A DNA stretch of 64,000 nucleotides, from positions 372,001 through 436,000 of the forward strand of contig WTXG01000008.1 of assembly GCA_022496185.1 (NCBI GenBank), given 5' to 3'. This document shows, one piece after another, positions 44,974 through 56,375 of the stretch (the stretch's first letter is position 1; the number at the start of each line of letters is the position of its first letter). The position numbers were made by a program, and so were the translations under genes. Source of the DNA: Multifurca ochricompacta. Lineage: Eukaryota; Basidiomycota; Agaricomycetes; Russulales; Russulaceae. The notes under the pieces are model-generated. The model had not been told where the DNA came from. It did not search any database and saw only the letters and a program-made list of their open reading frames with translations.

Positions 44974-46616
44974 ATGCAGTCTTCGGCGCACCGAGCTTCG
45001 ATGCCTAATTCACCTACTTTCCTCAGGTTCCTGATCTCGTGTCTTCTTTCGAAGCACCTGGATCCAGTTGAGAAGATCTTGCATGAACACTTTCCGAAGA
45101 GATCGCAAACCCTTGCCAAGTATTTAGCTCTCACTATGTCGAACTTTGAGAGTGAACCACCACCCCCACCGCATGATGTCGCTTGCATTGGCTCACACCG
45201 ACTGGGATTAAACGGTGAGTATTCGCAATGTTTTGTTCAGCGTGCTAAACCTAAATATCGTCATACTCAGTGTCGCAAGAGAGATTCAGAATGGCCAAGA
45301 GTATCCTCTCCCAATGTTACGTCACATCGGGTACCCTGGCAAATGTACTTCACCTCAAGTTAAGTCCATACGTGGTAATGTATGCAGCAATCGACCTCGA
45401 TATACCCCTACCCGATGGTTTCGACATGTGGTTCTTGTGGCGCCATGTTGAACAACTTCTCCAACTGGGGCGGACAGCGGACCTAGTCGACGACAGTGGC
45501 GAACTTCCCCCTTTGCTCCATGGCCCTGTTATGCCTCCGGAATATAAGCACGACGGCACTGAAGACCCGGATGGCATGTTGCAGCAACTCTATCGTTTCC
45601 ACTATCATGCCCAAGCCTTCCACTCGTCTTCCTTTCCGAAGTCAAAGCGTCCACTTTCGGAGCTTCCACCTATCCAGTTGACGGTAGTCGCCAGTGACGA
45701 TGGCACGGAGGGAGAGGTGTGGAATTGGAATGGAGGCAGGGCCCAGCATCATTGGTTTGGGCTGAAGCGCCGGGCATCCGGTCCCGCATTCAGATCATCA
45801 CGGGAGGCCTATGCTCTTCTGGACGCAACGTGCTGCTGGGGTCTTGCATGGCGTGGCCACACTGTCCGCGTGAACTTGTCGAACCAACGGCTTGTCTGGG
45901 CCTTGAACGACTTTATTGATGCAACAGCCGAGTTTCCCGTCGTCGAAGTGCTCCTTTCTCTCGCTTCCCGCTGCGGATTCGAATTTATGGCAGTTCATTC
46001 CCCGTCCTGCCTTGCGATTGTGAATGGGCACGCACGGGGCCGGGATAACAAGTTTTCAGAGGGGAGTGGGCTGGTGTTACCGCTTATGGATGTCGTTCTT
46101 TCCGACGTTCCCTTCGCCAAGGGCAACCTGTGTGACCTTGAGGATGTCGTTCTCTCCACTTACCGAGCCATCCTGGTCAGCTGCGGCGCCCGTGGATACA
46201 CAGAGGGGTTGCATAATTCTGGGATGTTATACTCGGAGATGCGCAACAGACAGGTGGTCCCCACAATATATGATGATATCCACACGGCGCGGCATAGAGC
46301 ACACAAGAAAGCTCTTCTGGAGGGCCCAGGAGCACATTTGTCACTACCTGATTGGCAAAGGACTTTACAAAGAAGACTCGAAGAGAGGAGACTTGGCGGT
46401 GATACTGGGCCCGCAGAGAACATTCCTCCGAAGAGTGAGAGTTTGGTCGCTACACGGGTTCAGGATCCGGCTTCGGTACCGATTGTGAACGTGCAACAAC
46501 CGTTGTCGTCGGAAGAGAGATTAGAAGCAGAGGCAAAGAGGATTATGAAGGCAAGAGGGAGTGTCATAAGGTTTCGTGCCGCTGGCTGCGACCAATTCCA
46601 ATTGTTTAGTAGGTAG
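44974..46616 (+). CDS. Orphan-family protein with an RNase H-like-looking core (copy A)
   Basis: Two-exon gene of about 528 residues: exon 1 44974-45214 (MQSSAHRASMPNSP), intron 45215-45270, exon 2 to the stop at 46614-46616. I do not recognise the family. Exon 2 begins VSQERFRMAKSILSQCYV and contains YAAIDLDIPLPDGFDMWFLW and, later, YALLDATCCWGLAWRGHTVR, NLSNQRLVWALNDFID, VEVLLSLASRCGFEFMAVHS and NGHARGRDNKFSEG. The order of the later blocks (helix; strand with N/D; helix; strand ending in H; NxxxxxxN..) recalls the RNase H fold of retroelement polymerases, but the catalytic acids are not clear. A related, interrupted copy lies at 51721-53348. An alternative start is 44941. The C-terminal 80 residues are charged and likely disordered. 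Confidence 0.6.
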
Positions 46617-46807
46617 AGTGGTAGAGTGGTAGAGTATTGTCATGTCATTGCATTGTCCTCATTGCCCATTGCCGAGGAGTGCCAATATGACATAATGAAT
46701 CACCAAATAAGAACAAACAATAATTGAAATTGAATATCACATGGAAATCAAATCTTGGTAGTTTCCCCACCCAGCACACTCAGAATCATACCACAGATCA
46801 AAGCCGC

Positions 46808-46890
46808 TGAGCCTGAGCCTGAGCCTGAACTTGAACCAGAGCCAGAGCCAGAGCCAGAGCCAAAGCCTGAGCCTGAAAGCTTGAGCTTGA
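46808..46890. repeat. GAGCCT/GAGCCA hexanucleotide repeat
   Basis: Tandem GAGCCTGAGCCT, then GAGCCAGAGCCA and related units between the orphan gene and the bHLH gene. It could encode (EP)n or (SL)n if transcribed, but it lies outside any gene model. Confidence 0.75.
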
Positions 46891-47007
46891 ACTAGAACGA
46901 GATCGAGCAAACAAACAAGCAAGCAAGCAATCTAGAGTGCGCCGTCCTGTCCCTGTCGCCACTGTTACTTGGATTGGTCTCGTTCATGTTCAAACGTTCA
47001 TCATCAA

Positions 47008-48146
47008 ATGTCTTTACTCACCCCATCAGAATCTCATGCTTTTCAATCCTTTCTTTCCTCTATAGACTATGATTATTCCATAGTCGAATCCCTCGTCGCC
47101 TCCGCCGATTGGACTTCCCTCTCCGATGACATTGGCGTACCCGTACCCCATCCCGGTCCTGCCAAGGAAGCCCTCGCAAAGGCTACCAAAGACTTGATCA
47201 CCCTCCCACCTGCTCCCTCCTCATCCTCCAGCTCTTGGGAGACTACGGAGCTCAAAGACCTCACTTTCTTCAAGCCATTACGTCTCCCTCATAATCCCGC
47301 TCTCGGATCTCAACCCCAACCTCCCGTCCCGCAAGATGTACCCAAACAGCGGAATGACTTCGATCACCTACAGACCATCGTGAACAATGCCCAAACCTCC
47401 ATCCATTTTCGCCCTGCACAGTCACACCTCCATAGGTTACCCCCTTTAGCATCTTCCTCCTCTTCTTCTGCAACCAACTTGGCTGGACCGTCACGCCCCC
47501 TCCCGTCGAAGCGTTCTTTTCTGAAGAGTCGAGCTCGAGTAGCGCCTCGCATAAGCGGCAACGACCATCTTCTTCACGCACCAGCGAATCGACTCCTTCT
47601 CAGGGCGCTCCAGGTAGCAAACCCGCCCTTCTCACTGCTTCACAGAAGAAGGCAAATCATATACAATCTGAGCAGAAACGTCGAGCTAATATTCGCCGTG
47701 GATACGAGGCTCTTTGTGAGACTATACCTACACTGCGTGAGGCAATCCGTGCCGAAGAAGAGGCGAGTAGCGGTTTCGCCTCTGGAGGAAAGAAGCGCCG
47801 CGCACGGGGCCGGATCGGTGACGATGGGGAGAAAGTCGATGGCCGCGCAGGTCCGCGCAGCGAGAATATCGTGCTCGCGAAGAGTAAGCTTCCCGTCGTT
47901 TACCGTATCTACCGGCTCTCACCCAGTGGCAGCTGTGGAATATATTCAACAATTACTGGCACAGCGCCAGCACTTCACTGAGAGACTCCAACGCGCGCGG
48001 GCCATGCTTCCCCCAGGTCACCCTGCGCATGGCTTTACACGCCCCCCAGGGGAGGTCTGTCTGTGGGAGCGCGAGTGGACGGGTGGCTGGGCGCCAAAGA
48101 TGATGATGACGCTGGCGACGCGAGTGGCTCCGACGACGAACCATAG
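47008..48146 (+). CDS. Basic helix-loop-helix transcription factor
   Basis: Starts MSLLTPSESHAFQSFLSSID (47008; a longer frame opens at 46969). A Pro/Ser-rich N-terminus of about 190 residues precedes the bHLH: NHIQSEQKRRANIRRGYEAL is the basic region plus start of helix 1 (H, E, R residues for E-box contact), then CETIPTLREAIRAEEE. A long Gly/Lys/Arg-rich loop follows (GGKKRRARGRIGDDGEKVDG), then GPRSENIVLAK spliced to MAAVEYIQQLLAQRQHF as helix 2. The C-terminal LPPGHPAHGF and LWEREWTGGW are typical of the basidiomycete group. The loop, at about 40 residues, is far longer than the usual 6-20. Two one-base losses are inferred: TTTT 47517-47520 (SKRSFSEESSSS expected) and near 48096-48099 (DDDDAGDASGSDDEP expected, ending at TAG 48144-48146). 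Confidence 0.8.
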
Positions 48147-51100
48147 GATCATGCTGCATATAATGTGTTAAGTATATCGTTGTTGTACTGTTCTATTGTT
48201 AATCTTCATGGGACTCTTTGAACTTTATCTCAGTCCCCCTGCAGCGGGATTTTACTCTCTCCGTCAGAACCTGCTATAGCAGGTTTCCCGCAGCTGCTAT
48301 GATGGGTGCTGGGCACAGTGGCCTCAATGACGTCGTTCTGGCGGGCGACCTTAGAGAATATTCGCGTTGATCTCGGGGAATATGTGAAACGTTGATGGAT
48401 TTTGCTACAACTCCGAGTAGCTAGAGATGCGCATTCCCTTACGACACCTTAGACTTGTTCTTGTTGAAGTGACTCGCACAACTGACGGCAGCTATCTGGC
48501 CGTATTGAAGTTGCTGCTTTTCGAAGCAGGGCTCACACACACATACACACATGGACACGGGGGTCATCGTGAATGACAATGACTGAAACCTCAACGGGTC
48601 GTAACCCTACCAAGCTTCCCGAAGATCGCACCCCCTTCGAGCCAGTTGTAAGAAAAGAAGAAAATAAAATAAAATATATATGACAAATTCGGATCACAGT
48701 CTTTTCCCTGGACCGGAAGTATAGATAGGCGGAGAGCAGGCTCGATTGAGGTGTGTGGGGGTTGTGGGGGGTGTGTGTAAGGGGGGGGGGGTGTAGGGGG
48801 GGGTGTAAGCAAAGGTGCTGTTGTGCTGGCATGATTGATTAGTAAAAGATGTGATGTGATGTGTGTGATGTGATGAGGTTCTCCCGCCCCTCCGCTCCCG
48901 TCCGTTCCCTTCCCCTCCGGTGTAATGGTAATTTAATTTGGTGCAGGGGTGAAAAGAAGGAAAGGAAAATAAAATAAAATAAAAGACAATCCGGGGCCCC
49001 AAAGATACGTGTACGCTTGAATTTAAAAAAAAAGTTTCCATGCGGGGGTATTGCGTTGTGCTCAACTTCCAACTTCAATCTCATTCTCTTCAAACTATTG
49101 AACCGCGCTTCGGCCAATGAACGACACGAATGTGTCTGCTGACTATTTTATCCCTTATCCCAAGGGGATAGTCTCGTATGACATCAAGGAGCATCAAAAT
49201 TTCAATCATCTTTACAAGTAGAACGCAGTTGAACGTCGGAGAAAATAACACCTTCGGTTATTCGGTTGACCGACCCATTTCCAAATATTTTAGGTCTAGA
49301 GCAAGGGCAAGGGCAAGGGCAAGGACGTTGAAATGAATAAACGGAACTCCTTGTCCGCCGGTCGAAATACTCCGATATCTCGTTATCCCCTGTAGCCCTG
49401 TATCCAAAGTCGTCTGCCACCTCCATCACACTCCGTGTCGGATGACACGAAAGTGCGCGACCAAAAAAAAAAAAACGATCCCAATGTCAGCCCATGGGTC
49501 CTCTCGGTCACATTATTCAGTCATTATGTCTTTTCGGAATACTAATAACTGGTTGCACTGACTACCGGGGGGGGGAGGCAGGGGCAGCGCAAGGACAAAG
49601 TCACATTCGATCGACCAGCAACTACCCACCTCACCCACTCCAAACAGGATTTCTGATTAATACAACACCCATAACTCTCGGCTCTCTCCTGTTAGGTTCT
49701 TCATTCATCTAGTCAGAGAACAACATTTCAAAAAAAAAAAGAACGCAGTGTCAGAGACTCGGAAGGGAAATGTTGACCATATTCGTGCGAACTCGGCAGG
49801 AGGATGCATGCCCTTTCGGACTGGTCTTTTCTCCCCATTCCCCAATGTTTTCACACTAATTATAAGAACCTATGCCCTAATACCCGTAATCCCAACAGTT
49901 CCCATTCTCAATTGTGGACATCCTGGCACTTTACTAGCTCCTCCGACCCACGGAAACACATGTCAACGCACTTGACATAGCAGTCATCGACCATAATCAC
50001 AGGTTCCTCATTTCGTCATTTCTGCCATCTTGGTGAACGCCCCATTCTCCTCATCATACATAACGTGTTTATAGGTTTCAGGTGTTTATCGTTCCTTGTC
50101 ATTCCTATTTGGTATCAATCATTCCTTCAGCCTCCGGGATCCGCAACATCGTTCGCAAGGAATTATATACATCATCTTCTTCCCACCCCCTTTTCGCGAC
50201 AGCTCGCTCCACTGTATCTCCCTTCAGCAGCAGAATTATCGGTTTCTTTCCACTTGAAACTATCCGGAGGTTGTCAAGGTGCTTTTTTTTCAGCCGCATT
50301 AAGTGCCACAGTTTAGATATGTGGCGCGGCTGTAGTTGCTCCAATTCATTTATTTTCAATCGGTGTCAAGTCTATGCAAGTGCTAGGGGGCTCATACCAA
50401 CGAAAACTACATGGCGGGTATTCCAGAATCCTACAAAGTCGATTGGTTTGACTACCGCTCGCAAAGGGTATACTTTTCAGATCCAAATGGCCTCAAAACC
50501 ATGTTGTCATGACATTGAATCATACCATTACCCAACAGATGTCCAACAGCAGCACTTGCAGGGCGTTCCTCAACGCTTTCTGAAAAAAAAGAAAAGTGAA
50601 AAAAAATAAACTCATTTACTACACGTGTGTAGGGTCGTGCCTAAGTGCGTGACTAGGCCCCATAGCAATAGATACAGTTGAGCTAGCTGAGCGTGAAAAA
50701 ACCTCGCTCGCAAGAAAAGGCAATTGAATGAGAGAAGACATAAAGTTCCTCAACGCTTTGTACTATCATTCCTGGAGTGGGTCCGTCAGCTTGTTGTCAT
50801 GCCTCTCCGTCTTCCAACTTCCAATAAACCTCGCTTCCGTTCTCCTTGGCTCCTCAGAGTCGCGGAGCATAGCGGCAAAAAAATAAAAGTGAGCGTCCAA
50901 ATCGACAAATGACGTGGCACTTGCCGCTCGGCGGTGTGTCGCCATTGTTAATGGTTGGTTACTCAGTACTCAAACAGACTATTTTTCACGCGGTAACTCA
51001 GAATTCCGTTCGGTCGGAATACTTTAATTTTTTTTTTATTCAATCCGTGCCTCACTCGCTGGAAAAATCGAAGAAGGGCACCAATCTCTATTGGTTTCAT

Positions 51101-51720
51101 TCAGATGATGGCTCGCGCAATCAAGTTTGGCACGGAAGAAAATAATATGGGCGTTCTCTTTGAAGACCTTGACAACCATTCAGAAAAAAAATATCATCCG
51201 TCCACAGAATGCATGCGCCAGGGCTACACGCGGTGCGCGCTCGGCGCGTTCCTGGGACCCCTCCTTCGATGGGGAGGAGGAGAAAACCACCACCACCCCC
51301 CTTTTGCTACGCTAATTCGCGTATCATCCCTACTCACGCTGGATTATTCTGAACGATCCTAGCTTTTGTCATAATACGGTACTAGAGCAGCGTGTTGCGA
51401 GGCACGTGACATTGGCATGATCCGCGTTGGCCAATCGCCATTCAACCCCTTCCTAGTTCACAGCTATTTTCCTTTCTTCGTCATGCAAGCAAGCAGACCG
51501 GGTGGATGCGATGAACATTATATTTGTTATTACAAAACATTTAACAGCAGACACTTAACTACTCGATACAATGATTGTGTGCGCAACTACGTGAAGGATT
51601 TATACTTAGAAAAAACCAGGCCTCGCGCCACAGAAATGCTTTCGAATGGTAGGGTAGCCGGCTCTTGAAACCAGTTGGACTCCGTCCAACACGAAACAAT
51701 CCCCCCCCCCCCCTTTTTTT
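48147..51720. other. Gene-poor interval, 3.6 kb
   Basis: No recognisable gene. Low-complexity content includes G-runs at 48781-48806, AAAATAAAATAAAAT near 48966-48985, GGCAAG repeats at 49302-49325, A-runs at 49463-49476 and 49730-49740, and a C13T9 run at 51701-51722. A 15-bp sequence GTTCCTCAACGCTTT occurs twice, near 50565 and 50745. The longest frames (for example 50082-50609) have no family features and biased composition. No inverted terminal repeats or transposase motifs were seen. Confidence 0.55.
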
Positions 51721-51722
51721 TT
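51701..51722. repeat. C13-T9 homopolymer junction
   Basis: Thirteen C followed by nine T immediately before the end of the minus-strand orphan pseudogene. Its run length is not reliable. Confidence 0.8.
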
Positions 51723-53348
51723 ATGCCATAAGGTGACTTATCATATTTCGGTAAGGTACGTTATGTTCCTGCCCAGGTGCCATGAGTTCCCGCGCGACCG
51801 CGTAAACAACGTCAAGGTCTCGTAGAGGCCCGGGGGAACGATCCAAGCGCTGATGACGGTATGGCTGCGCACACTCCTCCATCCTCTCGACGAATCGAGC
51901 GCGCAGTACGACATCGTAACGCTCACAGATCTCCCGCGCCACTGCCCACGCACCAGAGCACATGCCCCGGATACCCCACATAACACAGACGTCGCTGGTG
52001 AGCACCTGGAGGATGCCACCCCGCCAGTGGGGAAGCCATCGCGTGAGTGCATCAAGCAGGGCGAAACAGGGGATATTCCTATCGTCCAAGTCGGCCGCCT
52101 CATACCAGAAATTTCCCAGAGAGGACCGAACGGCCCAGTGATCGCGATTGATGACAAGGCGCAACTCGTAAACGGGGCGCTCATCGGGCTCGACGACTTT
52201 GCCAGTACTTTTAATCGTGACCAACGTACCGACGATGTCCTCCGGGTCATCCTCCCGCGAAAATTGAGTATCTCAGAGATACATGGCGCAACCCCTCCCT
52301 AGCATTTCCACGGTGATTTCGAGCCCCCGCCAGCACTGTTGGCGAACGATTCCATCAAGGTGTTTCCAGAACAGTTGCCGGCTGAAACCGTGTGGAAGTG
52401 GGAGGTCAGAATCGGCAAATGCGTAGATCATGAAAAAGGGGTTGATGTTCTCCACAAGAAGTCGCTCAGATGTGCACCCAAGTTCAACAAGCTCTCGGAC
52501 GAGCTCACGAGCGCAGTCAAATGCATCGGGAGACACTGCAGAATAGAACGCGTCGGTGATGCAACAAAGGTTTCACCAGTGGACGAATACATACTGGAAA
52601 ACCCGACCCGCTCCAGAGACGAATGCTTTTCGTTGATATTTGGGTCACGCGTGATTCCACAATAGTCGTATTCAACGCCAGTCGCAGTACTGAACTAAAC
52701 TAAGTCCATCTCGTCGGGGGCTTGAAGCATGATCCACTTTTCGAGAGATGGCCAAAGATGTTTGACAGCGCAACGGAGATCTATCCATATGTCCCTACAC
52801 TCGCGCTCTTCGCAGCCGCCCCGTAAGAGTGCATCGTTGATCGTCCATTCGAAATCCTTTTCCGATTCCTTGTCCCAGCATTTGTAGATCACCCGAAGCA
52901 GCTGGACGGTAGGGCGAGCGGGATCCGGCTCGCATGGGCGTCGGCGGGGAGAGACTACGCCTATGGGAAGAGCCAGAGCTTTCGTGGGTGAGGATGATCG
53001 CGTCCGATGGCGTGGCAGCCCGTTGTAACGAGGTGACGTCGAGTTACTGGAATTAAATGTTGGCGGGCCACGACCAAAAATGCGCGTGTGGGTCGGCGTC
53101 TCCGTTGCGCTGGCTACCCGGCGCTGGGTCGAAGGTTCCATCGTGCTGGGGAAGCGTGGCTGGCCCCGTGGCAACGTCGTGCTTGATGTCCGTGGTCCGC
53201 CTGATGCAGCTGACCTCCGCGAGGCCAATTCCATGTACTCCTTGGGCTTGTAAAGCCTTACCGGGCTTTTATCTCTATGCTTCGGGAAAGGACTGATCAA
53301 GGGGCTAGCAAGCGCATTGAGCTTGTAGGAGAACCTTTCCCTCTGCAT
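51721..53348 (-). pseudogene. Orphan-family paralogue (copy B) with two in-frame stops
   Basis: One continuous reading path: 53348 (MQRERFSYKLNALASP) down to TAG at 52695-52697. The same frame goes on with FSTATGVEYDYCGITRDPN up to a GTATGT...CTGCAG intron of 59 nt. Then come SPDAFDCARELVRELVEL and YAFADSDLPLPHGFSRQLFW, an in-frame TGA at 52273-52275, and REDDPEDIVGTLVTIKSTGK, FALLDALTRWLPHWRGG, LQVLTSDVCVMWGIRG to TAA at 51721. The central blocks align with copy A (YAAIDLDIPLPDGFDMWFLW; YALLDATCCWGLAWRG). The N-terminal 200 residues (Ser/Arg/Pro-rich, then VQLLRVIYKCWDKESEK) do not clearly match copy A. The interruptions are substitutions and not homopolymer losses, so decay is plausible; two separate genes are the alternative. 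Confidence 0.55.
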
Positions 53349-54602
53349 AGAGTGTGTGGAGCCTGGGATGATTCCACGGGGAGCGAGTGCAAAAGTTTGG
53401 AGGGTGTCGAAAACCGGCCTCTTTGAGGTGTCTTTTGGGGGCTGGGTATGAATGACAGTCGGCCATAAGATGAAGAGATCGATGTAAAGACAAGCAAGCT
53501 CTTTCGAGAAGAAAAAAAGTGAATGAGGAGATCAAAGTTCAGCTAATGGTTTAAAAATCCTCCAGCAATAAATAAACTTGTGACTGGCAAAACCACAACA
53601 CTTGTGATCATAGCTTTCCACATCATTAAATCATCAGTTTTCGAACTTCAGTCAACAAGCTGATGGGTAGGTAGGATGAATGGCGAGGAAGAAAGATGTT
53701 GTGAGTTAGAGGTCACAAAGCGCAACAATAGTTCCATATGGAAAGGATCGGCTTGCATAGTTAACGAAGTAACTCGTTTAAAGGCTCAGCGCCAGATGAG
53801 GAAGCAGTTAGACGCCTGAAAGATTAAGTGAGTGAGTGAGTGGGAAAGACTAATACATACAGATAGAAAATTCTAGCCACACGAAGTTGAAGAGAAGGAA
53901 TTCAGAGTGGGTGTAGCCTGCCTGACACTGACTGACTTGACCCTGATCCGACCCGCCAAGACGGTGGCTTAAAATGTCACGTCACGCACCACGCATTTCA
54001 ACATACCAATACAATACAATACAATACAATACAATACAACCAATAATAACCAATAACTGCCACAACCCATAATAATAATAATCCCGTGGTTGGCGTGGAT
54101 AAAAAAAAAACTTGATGTAGTTAAAATCTACATATAAATGTGTCTGTACAAATGGATAGCAGCAGGCAAGAAGCAGTTGCCAAGTGTCGCCTCGTAGCAA
54201 AGGATGTATATATGCGTGTCGCTCGCCGCCAAACAAGTGTCGATGAGTACGAGCGAAAAGGCAACTATTACTAGTGGCGATGAAATAGGGTGTACAAGAG
54301 GAGACGAGCAATATGTGTGTCTAACGGCGCGTGCAAAGTTCGGCGTTCAGCTGATAACCGGCGGTGCTGTGCGCGGAGAGGTACAGGACGAATGGAGGCA
54401 ATGCGGGGTTGTACTGCAATGCAAAGGTATCCATGCAAAAAGACAATAGCAGAAACGAGTAAGTTAATGTAATGTGAGTATGAGATCTATGGCCGTGAAT
54501 GAAGAAAGAATAGGCGATGACATGCACGCGCTGAACTGTAGTGCCGGCACGGCGCGCGGGTGCATTCGTTTGTGTCCACATTGCGTCACCGCATGACCAT
54601 GA
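53349..54602. other. Intergenic region with AATAC repeat
   Basis: About 1.25 kb with no recognised gene. It holds AGTGAGTGAGTGAG at 53828-53842 and an AATAC tandem repeat at 54006-54040 (own entry). It lies between the 5' end of the orphan pseudogene and the 3' end of the Nudix gene, both on the minus strand. Confidence 0.5.
54006..54040. repeat. (ACAAT)n pentanucleotide microsatellite
   Basis: About seven tandem ACAAT/CAATA units in non-coding sequence. Confidence 0.9.
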
Positions 54603-55174
54603 TTACCGGCGCGGCGCTAGGGAAGACAGAGCGAGGCCCTGGACAAGTTCTGGTTTCCAAGAAACGCGTTGCATGGCCTCCGCAAAGTCGACCCACTCTC
54701 GCCGTCTTTCCTTGCTCTCCAACCATTCTGCGTCGAGACTTGCAACGTCAAGCTCGTAAAAATGATAGGTGGATGACGCAGTTGAGATGGTTGTTACGAA
54801 GCGTGTGATGGTGCCACGCACACCAGCTGGGGGAGCAAATAAGAATGGAAACAAGGAATAGGAGGGTATGTCAGGATGAGGTGGGACGGGTGAAGGGGCA
54901 AAGGATTCGACCTTCTTCCCAGGCCTCTCTCGAGGCAGCAGCCTCAAGCGCAACGTCCGTGGACTCCCAGCCACCTTTAGGCACTGATATTTTTTTAAAA
55001 AAAAGGGTCCGAGTCAGCTAGTAGCTTGAAGAAAGTGCAGAAACAGGCTTAGGACTCACAGACCCAGAAATTCGGACGCTTTCGACTGGTTATGACAAGA
55101 ACCTTGCTGGCTGCTCTGGCAATTGGAATGGCGCAGCACACGACCCTTGGTGTTGAGCGACCTTTTGTGGACAT
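54603..55174 (-). CDS. Nudix hydrolase, diphosphoinositol-polyphosphate phosphohydrolase type
   Basis: Compact three-exon Nudix protein (about 138 residues). Start MSTKGRSTPRVVCCAIPIAR, then KVLVITSRKRPNFWVL spliced to PKGGWESTDVALEAAASREA then WEEAG. The last two segments match the Nudix box GX5EX7REUXEEXGU. The last exon carries VRGTITRFVTTISTASSTYH, FYELDVASLDAEWLESKERR, WVDFAEAMQRVSWKPELVQG and LSSLAPRR. The order and sequence fit fungal Aps1/Ddp1-like enzymes, which cleave diphosphoinositol phosphates and diadenosine polyphosphates in the cytosol or nucleus. The exact substrate is inference from the family. No frame break is needed. Confidence 0.82.
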
Positions 55175-56375
55175 GGGGAGGATATGATGTTGTTTGTCGG
55201 GGTTTTTGGTGGATGGTTAAAAGAAGGAGCAGTAGCAGTAGTGGAGGTAGAAGAGAGGGAAAAACACGTCAACTGGAGGGTTGTGAGAGTGTTCAAGTTG
55301 ATTGCATGGGTCGAAACGTAGGGAAGGGGACTAAGGGGAGGGGACGTATACGGAACCGATTGATGTGATGCAGTATCCGGGGAGACGTAATGCTTGCAAA
55401 ACAGACGTGACGTGTTATTTTTGAGGGTTCGTGGGGGCAATCAGCAAAGGAGATGATGAGAAGGGAGATGCTGAAAAGCTCCCGTATTTTGAGGAGGGTA
55501 GATGACAAATTGGCGGCAGAAGCGGAGAGAAGGGGCTGAGCTGACAGAAGCTGATAGAGGTTTTAAAGAGGGAGGAAGTGTCGAGTCAAGTAGGGGGCGA
55601 TGAGGATGATGAGAGAGAGTTGAGTGAACGTTATTAGGAGGAGGTCAAATATGAAAAGAAACAAACAAATAACAAATAATAATAACCAAAAAAATAAAGT
55701 AAAATAGAGTAGAAGTAGAGTAGAAGAACTCTCTGTGTGTGTGTGTGAATGTGAATGTAAATGTGAAGAGAGAGAAGGAAAGTGAAAAAAAAAAAATGAA
55801 ATGAAATTGAATGAATAAAAAAAAACGGTTGAACGGGGTTAAGGTACGTCGCGGGTGGGTGGGCAGTGCGGCGCTCGGCGGTCAACGCACGTTCTTCGGG
55901 CCGCGTTTTTGGCTAATATAATCATTCCGGTCCGGATCTAACCTCACAATACGTCATTTAACCCAACAACCTTCCCATACATAGTCCACGCCGCCAACGG
56001 TGATGTTCACAAAATTCAAAAACGATATTATTACTATCATTAACCTCACCTCAATCACGATTCTCAGGAAATAATTTCACCGTCAACATGAGTCAAGTGG
56101 AATTGGGATTGGGATTGGGATTTTTAAATCTCCTGGCGCCCACCTGCCATTTGTTTCCGTGCCACTCCATCTAGATCCGTATAACTCACAGACTAGACTA
56201 GGACTAGGATTATTAGAATAGTCCCTAAATAAATTAGTTCACATCTCCCAGCTGCGACTCGCTGTCACACGACCACCGCTCCTGTGCTTGTCTCTATTCG
56301 TTCCAACTTAACACCGACCCATCAGTCAACATCAGTCAAACTTGACGTAGGGACTAGATCCCAAACACTTGACAC
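55175..56375. other. Intergenic region
   Basis: About 1.2 kb between the Nudix start and the ZIP stop, both on the minus strand. It has a GTGTGTGTGTGTGAATGTGAATGT run at 55733-55758, A-runs near 55786-55828 and GGGATTGGGATTGGGATT at 56104-56123. No gene recognised; open frames here are low-complexity. Confidence 0.5.

Noticed and set aside
44974..46616. Copy A as a retrotransposon polyprotein
   Set aside because: No reverse transcriptase YxDD block, no integrase HHCC or DDE, no gag knuckle and no long terminal repeats nearby; only a vague RNase H-like pattern remains.
50560..50760. 15-bp direct repeat GTTCCTCAACGCTTT, 180 bp apart, as transposon ends or target-site duplication
   Set aside because: The enclosed 180 bp has no coding or inverted-repeat features, and a single short repeat pair in a large low-complexity interval is weak evidence.
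39298..54040. Repeat tracts as a CRISPR-like or regularly spaced array
   Set aside because: They are simple micro- and mono-satellites in introns and spacers of a nuclear genome, with no unique spacers between units.
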